Part shown: piece by piece, positions 53,448-62,676 of the stretch
Position numbering within the stretch: the stretch's first letter is position 1
Layout of the letters: every line of letters begins with the position of its first letter
DNA from: UBA9619 sp964630665
GTDB taxonomy: Bacteria; Pseudomonadota; Gammaproteobacteria; Arenicellales; UBA868
Direction: 5' to 3'
Length of the DNA stretch: 64,000 bases
Assembly: GCA_964630665.1 (NCBI GenBank)
Contig: CAZVVN010000002.1
Coordinates: forward strand, 45,585-109,584
Program-made: the position numbers and the translations under genes
Notes under the pieces: model-generated
What the model saw: only the letters and a program-made list of their open reading frames with translations
The model's database searches: none
What the model was told of the DNA's origin: nothing

Positions 53448-54592
53448 GCGTAGGCGACTCCCTCGCTCGGGCCCTCGTTGATTACCCGGCAGGTATGGAC
53501 AGAGCGCTGGTTATGTCTGTACTGAGTCTTCTCGGCTTCAGTGCAGTGATGGTCTTCTCAGCCACACTTGGCACCCATGACTCCGGATCGAGTGTGGTGC
53601 CGCTGGTGAAACATCTGTTCAGCATTGGACTTGGCCTCTCAGTTGCACTGGTGGTGTCGCTGGTCGATGTTCGCGTGTGGCAGAAACTCAGCCGCATCCT
53701 GATGCCTTTGGGAATGCTGTTGCTGCTGTTGTTGCTGGTGCCTGGTATCGGAAGGGAAGTCAATGGCAGTACACGATGGTTTTCAGTCGGCCCGTTGCAG
53801 TTTCAACCATCGGAAGTAGTCAAGGTGTTCGCGGTCCTTTATCTGGCCAATCATTGTGCGAACAGGTCAGGGGAACTCGATCTGTTCAAGGCAAGGATCA
53901 TCGAGCCGCTGTTCATTTTTGCCGGTGTGGCGACGCTTCTGCTCCTGGAGCCTGACTACGGCTGTACGGCGGTCATCCTCATAACGGTCCTGGGTATGCT
54001 GTTTCTTGCCGGAACAAGGCTGGTGTATATCGGTGGTGCCGTGCTTACCGGGTTGTTGGTGCTTGGTGTCCTGATTTTCGTCTCTCCTTATCGTCTCCAG
54101 CGTGTCGTTAGTTTTCTGGATCCATGGGCAGATCCCTATGGCTCGGGTTACCAGCTGGTCCAGGCTCTGATCGCGCTGGGCAGTGGTGAATGGTTTGGCG
54201 TTGGCCTCGGTGCCAGCGTGCAGAAATTATTTTATCTGCCGGAAGCGAGTAACGATTTTCTGGTTGCGGTAATCGGTGAGGAGCTGGGCCTCGTTGGAAT
54301 AACGGTTCTGATGGCGCTCTACGCGGTTATTCTGTGGCGTGCGTTTCGAATCGCAGATCGTGTCGGCCGTGCTGGCGCAATCTTCGAGGCACGCGCGGCC
54401 CAGGGCATTGGTTTGTTGTTGGCTGTGCAGGTCATCGTGAACTTCGCCGTCAACCTGGGTGTAGTGCCGACCAAAGGACTGGCCCTGCCGATGATGAGTT
54501 ATGGCGGTAGCAGTATGCTGGCCTGCTGCGTAGCTATAGGGGTATTACTGTCCATAGACCGCAGTGCCGCACGCGAGGCAGTTGAGCGTTGA
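53444..54592 (+). CDS. ftsW: septal peptidoglycan glycosyltransferase FtsW
   Basis: SEDS-family polytopic membrane glycosyltransferase that polymerises lipid II together with FtsI. 382 residues and about ten helices, with GREVNGSTRWFSVGPLQFQP near 102-121 carrying the conserved extracellular loop, and PTKGLALPMMSYGGSSML near the C-terminus. GTG start overlaps the murD stop; the end overlaps murG. Confidence 0.95.
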   Translation: MSVGDSLARALVDYPAGMDRALVMSVLSLLGFSAVMVFSATLGTHDSGSSVVPLVKHLFSIGLGLSVALVVSLVDVRVWQKLSRILMPLGMLLLLLLLVPGIGREVNGSTRWFSVGPLQFQPSEVVKVFAVLYLANHCANRSGELDLFKARIIEPLFIFAGVATLLLLEPDYGCTAVILITVLGMLFLAGTRLVYIGGAVLTGLLVLGVLIFVSPYRLQRVVSFLDPWADPYGSGYQLVQALIALGSGEWFGVGLGASVQKLFYLPEASNDFLVAVIGEELGLVGITVLMALYAVILWRAFRIADRVGRAGAIFEARAAQGIGLLLAVQVIVNFAVNLGVVPTKGLALPMMSYGGSSMLACCVAIGVLLSIDRSAAREAVER

Positions 54593-55668
54593 AGACTGTG
54601 ATGGTCATGGCCGGTGGAACTGGTGGGCACGTCTACCCAGCCCTGGCGGTGGCGAAATCGCTCCTTCGCTACGACATCAATGTAGTGTGGCTGGGCACCC
54701 GCACCGGACTCGAGGCACGAGTGGTTCCTGCCGCCGGCATAGAAGTGGAGTGGATCGACGTCAAGGGCGTTAGGGGAAGTAGATGGGTCCGAAAACTGTG
54801 GCTACCTGTGATGCTGGGGCGGGCCCTTTTTCAGGCCCATGCAGCCATCAGGCGGCACCGACCGGTGGCTCTGCTTGGTATGGGTGGATTCGTCGCAGGA
54901 CCCGGCGGACTGGTCGCCTGGTTCATGCGCCTGCCACTGCTGATTCACGAAGCGAATACTCGGGTCGGCCTTACGAACCGGGTTCTGGCGCCTCTGGCGA
55001 AATCGGTGATGTGTGGTTTTCCGGCGACTGTCGGACTCGGTGGCCGGGTTGAATGGACCGGTAATCCTGTTCGTGAAGAGTTTCTCGTGTTTCCCCCTCC
55101 GGCAGACCATTATGGTCAGCACGCTGATGGGGTCCTGCGCGTGCTGGTTATCGGCGGTAGCCAGGGTGCGAGAGTCCTGAATCAGGTGCTGCCTCTGGCG
55201 ATGGCCCAGTTGAGACCCGAGCAACGGCCGAAACTGGTTCACCAGTGTGGGCGTGGCCGATCTGCTCCACTGGAGCGGCACTACCAGCAACTGAAAATGG
55301 ATGCGGAGGTGCCGGAGTTCATTGATGACATGGCTGCCGTGTACCGGCAGGCAGACCTCGTGATCTGCCGGGCCGGGGCGATGACGGTCGCTGAGATCTG
55401 TGCCGCCGGTCTTGCTGCACTGCTGGTACCGTATCCTTATGCCGCTGGTGATCACCAGAGAACCAATGCGGATTACCTGGCGTCCCGGGGCGCCGCCATC
55501 GCGCTTGATGAGTCGGATCTTTCCGCTCAGCACCTCGCCCAGACCGTGAGTGAATTACAGAACGACCGGGGGCGACTGCTGTCAATTGGTGAAAATGCCC
55601 GGGCGCTTGCCCGTCTCGATGCCGCACAAAGGGTGACGGCGCAGTGCCTGGAGGTCATTGGTGCGTGA
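54589..55668 (+). CDS. murG: undecaprenyldiphospho-muramoylpentapeptide GlcNAc-transferase
   Basis: Peripheral membrane GT28 enzyme that turns lipid I into lipid II. 359 residues; N-terminal AGGTGGHVYPALAVAKSL, HEANTRVGLTNR in the middle, and GGSQGARVLNQVLP opening the UDP-GlcNAc domain with CRAGAMTVAEICAAG. TTG 54589 overlaps the ftsW stop; ATG 54601 is an alternative. Confidence 0.95.
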   Translation: MKTVMVMAGGTGGHVYPALAVAKSLLRYDINVVWLGTRTGLEARVVPAAGIEVEWIDVKGVRGSRWVRKLWLPVMLGRALFQAHAAIRRHRPVALLGMGGFVAGPGGLVAWFMRLPLLIHEANTRVGLTNRVLAPLAKSVMCGFPATVGLGGRVEWTGNPVREEFLVFPPPADHYGQHADGVLRVLVIGGSQGARVLNQVLPLAMAQLRPEQRPKLVHQCGRGRSAPLERHYQQLKMDAEVPEFIDDMAAVYRQADLVICRAGAMTVAEICAAGLAALLVPYPYAAGDHQRTNADYLASRGAAIALDESDLSAQHLAQTVSELQNDRGRLLSIGENARALARLDAAQRVTAQCLEVIGA

Positions 55669-57070
55669 ATTCGTCCAACAGATACACTTTGTCGGGATCG
55701 GAGGTGTGGGCATGAGCGGTATTGCATCGGTCCTGCTGGACCAGGGATACCGCGTTACCGGCTCTGACCTTGTGGTTGGCTCTCTTACCCGGCGGTTGGC
55801 AGAACGCGGTGCGGTAATTGATGTCGGTCATGATGCTCGACATATTGTCGGTGCAGACGTTGTTGTAACCTCCACGGCAGTCTCAACCGAGAACGTCGAG
55901 GTTACGGCGGCGAGAAATGCCGGCATACCGGTGATTCCACGGGCAGAGATGCTCGGCGAACTAATGCGGTTTCGCAGGGGCATCGCCGTTGCGGGCACCC
56001 ACGGCAAGACCACCACCACCAGCCTCATTGCAAGTATTCTGGCCACAGACGGGCTCGATCCGACCTTTCTGGTCGGCGGCCTGGTCAACAGTGTCCGGGG
56101 GTATGCTCAGCTGGGGACCGGGCAGTGGCTGATTGCTGAAGCAGATGAGAGTGATGCCTCCTTTTTGTGTCTGCAGCCCTACCTGGCTGTAGTGACGAAT
56201 ATTGACGCCGATCACCTGGAGAATTTTGCAGGGGATTTCGAAAAGCTCGTTGATGTTTTTGTCGAGTTTCTCCAGCGCCTACCGTTCTACGGCCTGGCAA
56301 TTCTGTGTGTCGATGATCCAGTGATTCGAAGGCTCCGGCCTCGGTTGAATAAGCCGGTAATCACTTATGGAACAGTTGCTGGTGCCGAATATCGTGCCAC
56401 GGATATTGTCCAGAAGGGTCCACGTATGGCCTTCAATGCGCATCTGCCCGGTGGCCACACACTGGCGGTTGATCTGGCACTGGCGGGTCAACACAATGTC
56501 TTGAATGCCCTGGCTGCGATCGCGATTGCCGACAAGGTAGGGGTTGGCCACCAGCCAATCAGGGATGGTTTGTCGGGCTTCGAGGGTATTGGCCGTCGCT
56601 TTGAGATCCTGGGAGAGGTTGCGGTCCAAGGCGGGTCCGCTGTACTCGTCGACGATTACGCACATCATCCACGAGAGATCCAAGCCACACTGCAGGCAGC
56701 TCGGGGATGCTGGCCTGACCGGCGCCGGGTAGTGGTGTTTCAGCCGCATCGATACACCAGAACGCGGGATCTTTTTGAACAGTTTGCTGATTTGTTGGCA
56801 GCTGAAGCCTGCCTGATTATCGCTGAGGTGTACGCGGCAGGTGAGGCGCCGATCGACGGGGCTGACGGCAGGTCATTGTGTGAGGCGATTCGCAGTCGCG
56901 GGGGCAGGAATCCTGTCTTTATGGAGGATGTTCGGGAACTTGCGGTCCGGCTCGATGGGGTCTTGCAACCGGGTGACGTCGTATTGACGCTGGGCGCAGG
57001 TGATATCGGCCGCGTGGTGCGCGAATGCCTGACATTCCATCGATCCATGACCGAGGGTGCCCAAGGGTGA
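55661..57070 (+). CDS. murC: UDP-MurNAc:L-alanine ligase
   Basis: Adds L-alanine to UDP-MurNAc, the first stem residue. 469 residues. HFVGIGGVGMSGIASVLL starts the nucleotide domain, VAGTHGKTTTTSLIASIL is the ATP site, and VLVDDYAHHPREI marks the C-terminal domain. GTG 55661 overlaps murG by eight bases, and the end overlaps murB by four. Confidence 0.95.
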   Translation: MREFVQQIHFVGIGGVGMSGIASVLLDQGYRVTGSDLVVGSLTRRLAERGAVIDVGHDARHIVGADVVVTSTAVSTENVEVTAARNAGIPVIPRAEMLGELMRFRRGIAVAGTHGKTTTTSLIASILATDGLDPTFLVGGLVNSVRGYAQLGTGQWLIAEADESDASFLCLQPYLAVVTNIDADHLENFAGDFEKLVDVFVEFLQRLPFYGLAILCVDDPVIRRLRPRLNKPVITYGTVAGAEYRATDIVQKGPRMAFNAHLPGGHTLAVDLALAGQHNVLNALAAIAIADKVGVGHQPIRDGLSGFEGIGRRFEILGEVAVQGGSAVLVDDYAHHPREIQATLQAARGCWPDRRRVVVFQPHRYTRTRDLFEQFADLLAAEACLIIAEVYAAGEAPIDGADGRSLCEAIRSRGGRNPVFMEDVRELAVRLDGVLQPGDVVLTLGAGDIGRVVRECLTFHRSMTEGAQG

Positions 57071-57984
57071 CACCGGAAGCGATCATGCGATTACCCACCA
57101 TCTTCCCCGGCGTTCGAGGGGAAATCCGTCAGGACGAGCCCATGGCGCAACATACCAGCTGGCGTGTCGGAGGTACTGCCGGTTACTACTTCAAGCCGCA
57201 GGATCGCGAGGACTTGTCACTTTTTCTCAGAGTTTTACCCCGTGAAACACCGCTGCTCTGGGTTGGTCATGGTAGCAATCTTCTGATTAGGGACGGAGGT
57301 TTTCCAGGCGCGGTGGTGTGCTGTCATGGCCGCCTCTCGAGACTGGAGAAAGTGGCCGGAAACAGTCTGTACATCGAGGCCGGTGTCTCTTGTGCAAAGG
57401 TCGCCCGTTTCAGTATCCGGGCCGGGCTACGAGGGGCAGAATTTCTGGCGGGTATTCCTGGAACGATCGGTGGTGCCCTGGCGATGAACGCCGGTGCTTT
57501 TGGTGGTGAGATCTGGGATATCGTCAGTAGTGTCGAGCTGATCGATCGTGACGGACAGGTCCATAGCCGTAACGCAACGCACTTCGAGCCAGGCTATCGT
57601 GCTGTTGATCTGCCTGTCGGGCACTGGTTTCTCAGCGCGACGCTTGGGCTTGCGACAGGGAACGCAGAATACGGCCGCGGTCGTATCCGCTCTCTACTGG
57701 TCGAACGGGCTGACAGACAACCGGTTCGAGCTGCGAGTGCCGGTTCGGTCTTTCGCAACCCGGCTGGCGATTACGCAGCCCGGTTGATTGATGAGGCTGG
57801 TCTTAAAGGGTTGCGCCAGGGTGACGCTGAGGTTTCCTGTCAGCACGCCAATTTCATTGTCAACTGTGGCCACGCAAGTGCCAGTGACATTGAGGCGCTG
57901 ATCGGCCAAGTACAGACTCGGGTAAAGGAGCAATTTGGCGTCCTGCTGGAACCAGAAGTCAGGATCGTGGGAAAACGATCGTGA
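57067..57984 (+). CDS. murB: UDP-N-acetylenolpyruvoylglucosamine reductase
   Basis: FAD enzyme that reduces UDP-GlcNAc-enolpyruvate to UDP-MurNAc. 305 residues from GTG 57067, set in a GTGA overlap with the murC stop. Marks: HTSWRVGGTAGYYF (25-38), GHGSNLLIRDGGFPG, GIPGTIGGALAMNAGAFG and GSVFRNPAGDYAARLIDEAG with the catalytic serine region. The length and the S-V-F-R-N-P motif fit type II MurB. Confidence 0.95.
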   Translation: MTPEAIMRLPTIFPGVRGEIRQDEPMAQHTSWRVGGTAGYYFKPQDREDLSLFLRVLPRETPLLWVGHGSNLLIRDGGFPGAVVCCHGRLSRLEKVAGNSLYIEAGVSCAKVARFSIRAGLRGAEFLAGIPGTIGGALAMNAGAFGGEIWDIVSSVELIDRDGQVHSRNATHFEPGYRAVDLPVGHWFLSATLGLATGNAEYGRGRIRSLLVERADRQPVRAASAGSVFRNPAGDYAARLIDEAGLKGLRQGDAEVSCQHANFIVNCGHASASDIEALIGQVQTRVKEQFGVLLEPEVRIVGKRS

Positions 57985-58832
57985 AGCGCAGACAGGACAC
58001 TGTTCAGATCCCATCACCGTTACCGGGTCAGGTCAGCGGGCCGGCTCCTGACCCCGGTTCTATCCTGCGGGTGCTGCGAAGTCCGGCCGGGATGCTCGCA
58101 CTGATCCTGTTGCTGGTTATCACAGGTGTGATACTGGCTGACGAGATTCTACGTCCCGGTCGTTTCACTATCGAACGGGTGACAATCAGCAAGCCGCTCA
58201 AACGAGTCGATGGGCCGACAATAGAACGCACGGTCTGGCAGAACCTGGAGGGCAATTATTTCACTGTCGACCTGTCCAAGATCGAAAACCACCTGGCACG
58301 CCTCCCTGGTGTTTACCGAGCAGCGGTTCGAAGAGTCTGGCCGGACAGCCTGGCCGTATCGATTACGGAATCCGATGTGATCGCCAGATGGCACTCTTTG
58401 GCTGACCAGGCGGTCGTTAAGTCTGAATTCGTAAATCTGCCACCCGGTACTGGGCTCTCGTTGCAACCACTTCTGACCAGTAGCATTGCCGATCGCCGCA
58501 AAGTGATTGAGACCTGCCTTGCACTGACCAGGATTCTCGGTCCGGTTGGCCTCGAGCCATCGGCTGTGTCAATGAACTCTTCAGGGGGCTTCAGGCTCGT
58601 TGTAGCGTCTGAAACGGATCAAGCTTCTAGAGGGGTTGAAATCGTCATTGGTCGCGAGGAACCACTGAAGAAAGTCGGCCGCTTTGCAGCGGCGTTCGAT
58701 CTCGTTCTACGGGATCGATTGTCGGACATGGAACGGGTAGACCTGCGCTACGCGAGCGGCTTCGCAGTGCAATGGAAAGGCATAGCTGATTCATCGATGC
58801 AGTTGGCGGATAGCAGACCATACGGGAACTGA
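57981..58832 (+). CDS. ftsQ: cell division protein FtsQ
   Basis: 283-residue bitopic membrane protein that anchors FtsL/FtsB in the divisome. A short cytoplasmic tail precedes one helix (LALILLLVITGVILADEILR near 35-54), then a POTRA domain with FTIERVTISKPLKRVDGPTI and LPGVYRAAVRRVWPDSLAVS. GTG starts within the murB stop. It directly follows murB, where a ddl gene usually stands. Confidence 0.92.
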   Translation: MKRRQDTVQIPSPLPGQVSGPAPDPGSILRVLRSPAGMLALILLLVITGVILADEILRPGRFTIERVTISKPLKRVDGPTIERTVWQNLEGNYFTVDLSKIENHLARLPGVYRAAVRRVWPDSLAVSITESDVIARWHSLADQAVVKSEFVNLPPGTGLSLQPLLTSSIADRRKVIETCLALTRILGPVGLEPSAVSMNSSGGFRLVVASETDQASRGVEIVIGREEPLKKVGRFAAAFDLVLRDRLSDMERVDLRYASGFAVQWKGIADSSMQLADSRPYGN

Positions 58833-58843
58833 AGGCAACCCTG

Positions 58844-60088
58844 ATGGCGAAAAAACACGAAGAAAAAATCATTGTCGGGTTGGATATTGGCACCTCAAAG
58901 GTGATGGCCGTGGTTGGAAATATCGACAATGACGGTGAGTTGGAGATCATCGGGATCGGTCAGCACATCTCCCGGGGCCTCCGCAAAGGAGTGGTTGCCG
59001 ACATCGACTCTACCGTGCATTCCATCCAATGTGCAGTAGAGGAGGCCGAACTTACCGCTGACTGTCAGATCAACTCAGTATTCGCCGGGATTGCCGGTTC
59101 TCACATCAGATCCATGAATTCCCATGGTGTAGTCGCAATACGGGACAGGGAAGTCGGCCACGATGACGTGGAGCGTGTCATCGAGGCCGCCCGGGCACAG
59201 TCAATTCCTGACGACCAGCGGGTTCTCCATATCCTGCCGCAGGACTTTATCATTGACGGGCAGGAAGGCGTGCGTGAACCGATCGCCATGAGCGGTGTGC
59301 GACTGGAAGCAAAAGTACACATCGTAACCGCAGCGCTCAGTGCAGCGCAGAATATTGACAAGTGCGTACGCCGCTGCGGCCTGGCTGTCGACGATCTGAT
59401 TCTCGAACAACTCGCATCGAGTTACGCAGTTCTAGACGATGACGAGAAGGACCTGGGTGTCTGCCTGGTTGATATCGGTGGTGGTACCACAGATATTGCG
59501 ATCTTCACTGAGGGCGCAATCCGTCACACAGCAGTCCTGCCGGTTGCCGGAGATCAGGTAACCAATGACATTGCGGTTGCGCTGCGAACACCAACTCAGG
59601 CAGCCGAAGAGCTCAAGAAGAAATTCGGCTATGCATTGGTCGGCATGGCTCCGGAGGGCGAGTCGATTGACGCCCCGAGCGTAGGTGACCGAGCGCCGAG
59701 GAAGCTCGCACTGTCCAGTCTTGTAGATGTTGTTGAACCCCGCATCGAAGAGTTGTTCCTGCTGGTACAGGCGGAACTGAGACGCAGCGGATATGCGGAG
59801 CTTCTCGGTGCGGGTATCGTTCTCACTGGGGGCAGCTCCAAGATGGAGGGTATGGAAGAACTGGGCGAAGAAGTGTTCCAACTGCCCGTTCGATTGGGCA
59901 CCCCACAGTATGCTGGCCCGCTGAGCGAGGTGGTGCGCAACCCGATCTGCTCAACTGGTATGGGGCTGCTCATTTTTGGGCATCAACACCGAAGCGAATC
60001 TGCCGGTCCGAAGAAACGACCGGTGTGGCCCGAAAACCAGCTGCAGCGGCTGAACACCTGGTTTAGACATCACTTCACCGAGGAATGA
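58844..60088 (+). CDS. ftsA: cell division protein FtsA
   Basis: 414-residue actin-like ATPase that ties FtsZ filaments to the membrane. Marks are IVGLDIGTSKVMAVVGN at 11-27 (phosphate 1), VCLVDIGGGTTDIAIFTEGA near 207-226, and GIVLTGGSSKMEGMEELGEE near 325. The C-terminal amphipathic membrane helix appears as the tail QLQRLNTWFRHHFTEE. GAAGG lies 8 bases before the ATG. Confidence 0.95.
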   Translation: MAKKHEEKIIVGLDIGTSKVMAVVGNIDNDGELEIIGIGQHISRGLRKGVVADIDSTVHSIQCAVEEAELTADCQINSVFAGIAGSHIRSMNSHGVVAIRDREVGHDDVERVIEAARAQSIPDDQRVLHILPQDFIIDGQEGVREPIAMSGVRLEAKVHIVTAALSAAQNIDKCVRRCGLAVDDLILEQLASSYAVLDDDEKDLGVCLVDIGGGTTDIAIFTEGAIRHTAVLPVAGDQVTNDIAVALRTPTQAAEELKKKFGYALVGMAPEGESIDAPSVGDRAPRKLALSSLVDVVEPRIEELFLLVQAELRRSGYAELLGAGIVLTGGSSKMEGMEELGEEVFQLPVRLGTPQYAGPLSEVVRNPICSTGMGLLIFGHQHRSESAGPKKRPVWPENQLQRLNTWFRHHFTEE

Positions 60089-60194
60089 ACAGCGTCAGCC
60101 TCAAAAGCACACACGGTAGGCAGCCTGTCATGGTGCCTATCTCGGATTACTACAGTGAATATTTTCTTTTTAACCTGGCAATAGGAGCTCAATC

Positions 60195-61346
60195 ATGTTC
60201 GAACTGATGGAAACTTCCGGTCAACAGGCTGTGATCAAGGTACTTGGTATTGGCGGTGGGGGTGGTAATGCTGTTGACCACATGCTGTCCGCCAATCTCG
60301 AGGGCGTTGAGTTCATCAACGCGAACACAGATTCCCAGGCCCTGCGGCGATCCGGCGTGTCCAAGATTCTACAGTTGGGCGAAAACCTGACCAAGGGGCT
60401 GGGGGCAGGAACCAATCCGGACGTCGGACGGCAGGCAGCCAGCGAAGATCGCGACAAGATCGCCGAAGTGCTCGATGGCACTGATATGTTGTTTGTCACT
60501 GCAGGCATGGGTGGGGGTACGGGAACGGGTGCAGCGCCGGTTGTCGCGCAACTTGCCAGGGAGAAAGGAATACTGACTGTCGCAGTGGTGACGCGGCCTT
60601 TCAAATTCGAAGGTGGGAGAAGAATTGAAGCGGCCAACCAGGGTATCAAGGAACTCAGTGAACTGGTCGACTCTCTCATTATCATACCCAATGAAAGGAT
60701 CCTGGAAGTCATGGGCGGGCAGGTCACTTTGTTGGACGCTTTCGGCAAGGCCAATGAAGTGTTGTTCAATGCAGTTCAAGGCATTTCCGAACTGATTACG
60801 CGCCCTGGCCTGATCAATGTTGACTTCGCGGACGTCCGAACGGTGATGATGGAGATGGGTATGGCGATGATGGGGTCGGCAACGGCAATGGGAGCGGATC
60901 GCGCCATCGAGGCTGTACACGGCGCAGTGTCGAGCCCGTTGCTGGAAGACGTGGATATCTTTGGAGCCAGAGGCTTATTGGTCAATGTGTCTGCGGGGCC
61001 AGACATGACTCTGGATGAGTTTGCCCACATAGGCGATGTGGTCAGCAACTTTGCGTCGGAAGACGCGACGGTAGTCATTGGCACGGTCCTTGATCCGGCT
61101 ATGGAAGGGAATCTGAGGGTCACGATGGTTGCTACCGGAATCGGCAACGCTGTTTCGGCACCCGATTTTCGATTGGTCAAGGACACCGAGGCGGAAGAAA
61201 CACCCCAAGACCTTACGGTAGAAGACTACGATACACCGACTGTCATTCGGCGCCGGTCTCGCACTGCTGCTGTTTCCGAGGGCAATACTGCAGTCGATAT
61301 GGATTATCTTGATATTCCCGCATTTCTGCGCCGTCAGGCCGGCTAA
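60195..61346 (+). CDS. ftsZ: cell division protein FtsZ
   Basis: 383-residue tubulin-like GTPase that forms the Z ring. KVLGIGGGGGNAVDHML (15-31) and GMGGGTGTGAAPVVAQLA form the GTP site; NVDFADVRTVM holds the T7-loop catalytic region. The C-terminal peptide DYLDIPAFLRRQ, which binds FtsA, is intact. AGGAG is six bases upstream. It follows ftsA after 106 bp that contain a weak TAGGCA/TGCCTA hairpin. Confidence 0.97.
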   Translation: MFELMETSGQQAVIKVLGIGGGGGNAVDHMLSANLEGVEFINANTDSQALRRSGVSKILQLGENLTKGLGAGTNPDVGRQAASEDRDKIAEVLDGTDMLFVTAGMGGGTGTGAAPVVAQLAREKGILTVAVVTRPFKFEGGRRIEAANQGIKELSELVDSLIIIPNERILEVMGGQVTLLDAFGKANEVLFNAVQGISELITRPGLINVDFADVRTVMMEMGMAMMGSATAMGADRAIEAVHGAVSSPLLEDVDIFGARGLLVNVSAGPDMTLDEFAHIGDVVSNFASEDATVVIGTVLDPAMEGNLRVTMVATGIGNAVSAPDFRLVKDTEAEETPQDLTVEDYDTPTVIRRRSRTAAVSEGNTAVDMDYLDIPAFLRRQAG

Positions 61347-61428
61347 AGACCTAATCTGGGCCCGAAATCGAGGATTTGCATTGAATTGAGAGAAAATATG
61401 CAAAAAAAGTGGTAATAATCTTTCAAAA

Positions 61429-61461
61429 ATACTACACAATACTGGTCATCTGATGTAGTAT
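61429..61461. promoter_or_regulatory. 8-bp dyad upstream of lpxC
   Basis: ATACTACA and TGTAGTAT flank 17 bases, in the AT-rich 172-bp gap between ftsZ and lpxC. An extended -10-like TGGTAATAAT lies just upstream near 61410-61419. The dyad could be an operator controlling a separate lpxC transcript. Confidence 0.4.
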
Positions 61462-61518
61462 CGAGTGTGGTCAGACTCCTGGCCTGAACCAGAACAATAA
61501 CAAGGAATATGCGGTCGC

Positions 61519-62430
61519 ATGGCCAAGCAGAGCACGCTCAAAAACGTCATCCGGGCTACCGGCGTGGGGCTCCATACTGGTGATAAGGTCTACCTGACCC
61601 TGCGTCCGGCACCGGCCAATACCGGCATCGTTTTTCGTCGGGTCGATCTTGATCCCGTGGTGGAACTGAAAGCGTCGCCCGACCTTGTCGGTGACACGCG
61701 TTTATCGACGACGCTGGACTTCGACGGTACCCGGGTATCCACAGTCGAGCACCTGATGTCGGCATTTGCCGGCCTCGGAATCGACAACGCCTGGGTGGAC
61801 TTGACTGCCGGTGAAGTACCGATCATGGATGGCAGTGCCGGCCCTTTTGTATTCCTGATCCAGTCGGCGGGTTTGCAGGAGCAGAATGCCCCAAAGAAGT
61901 TCATCCGCATTCTGCAGCCAATTGAAATACGGGATGCTGACAAGTGGGTGCGGTTCGAACCACACAATGGGTTTAAAGTCACTTTTAGTATCGATTTTAA
62001 CCATCCGATTCTGCAGTCATCGACCCAGAGCGCCAGCATTGACATTTCGACCACAGCGTTTATCAAAGAGATCAGTCGGGCGCGCACCTTTGGATTCCTG
62101 CAGGATGTTGAAGCGCTCCAGGATGCAGGGCTTGCCCGTGGCGGTAGCCTGGATAACGCGATCGTAATGGACGCCTACCATATTCTCAATGACGAAGGCC
62201 TTCGTTACGGCGATGAATTCGTCAGGCACAAGATCCTCGATGCCATTGGAGATCTCTACCTGCTGGGATACCCGTTGATCGGCGCATTCACTGCACACAA
62301 GTCGGGTCACTCACTTAATAACCGCCTGCTTCTTTTGCTGCAGGAACGCCCAAGTGCCTGGGAGCTGGTGTCATTCGACGATGACGACCCTGCCCCCGTC
62401 AATTTTGGCAGGCCCGTCATCTCGCAATAA
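61519..62430 (+). CDS. lpxC: UDP-3-O-acyl-N-acetylglucosamine deacetylase
   Basis: Zinc enzyme for the committed step of lipid A synthesis. 303 residues. HLMSAFAGLGIDNAWVDL (from His78) carries the first zinc histidine, VRHKILDAIGDLYLLG the other histidine and aspartate, and AHKSGHSLNNRLLLLL the catalytic His. MDGSAGPF gives the catalytic glycine loop. Standard place after ftsZ, confirming a Gram-negative outer membrane. No secM/secA follows. Confidence 0.97.
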   Translation: MAKQSTLKNVIRATGVGLHTGDKVYLTLRPAPANTGIVFRRVDLDPVVELKASPDLVGDTRLSTTLDFDGTRVSTVEHLMSAFAGLGIDNAWVDLTAGEVPIMDGSAGPFVFLIQSAGLQEQNAPKKFIRILQPIEIRDADKWVRFEPHNGFKVTFSIDFNHPILQSSTQSASIDISTTAFIKEISRARTFGFLQDVEALQDAGLARGGSLDNAIVMDAYHILNDEGLRYGDEFVRHKILDAIGDLYLLGYPLIGAFTAHKSGHSLNNRLLLLLQERPSAWELVSFDDDDPAPVNFGRPVISQ

Positions 62431-62434
62431 ATCC

Positions 62435-62462
62435 AGCCTGGTTGGCCCGTACTAACTGGGCT
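62435..62462 (+). terminator. candidate terminator after lpxC
   Basis: AGCCTGGTT and AACTGGGCT can form a nine-pair stem with two G-U pairs and a ten-base loop, just after the lpxC stop, followed by the mildly T-rich GCTGTTCTGCTTCC. Weak but well placed at the end of the dcw cluster. Confidence 0.35.
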
Positions 62463-62676
62463 GCTGTTCTGCTTCCAAGTTGTCCGTCAGCTCACCCTAT
62501 CTTTCGTCAGTGAAACGAGACTGCGCGCCAGGCTCAAAATACTCCGGAGAGCTGGTACCGCTGTCTGTCGAAAGAGAACCAGATAAAGTCTACTTTGTGG
62601 TAGCGTTGCACGGTACGATAGAGACGTAACAGGGATCGTCTGGGCGTTAGCCCGATTACTGCAGGATCAGGCGGGT

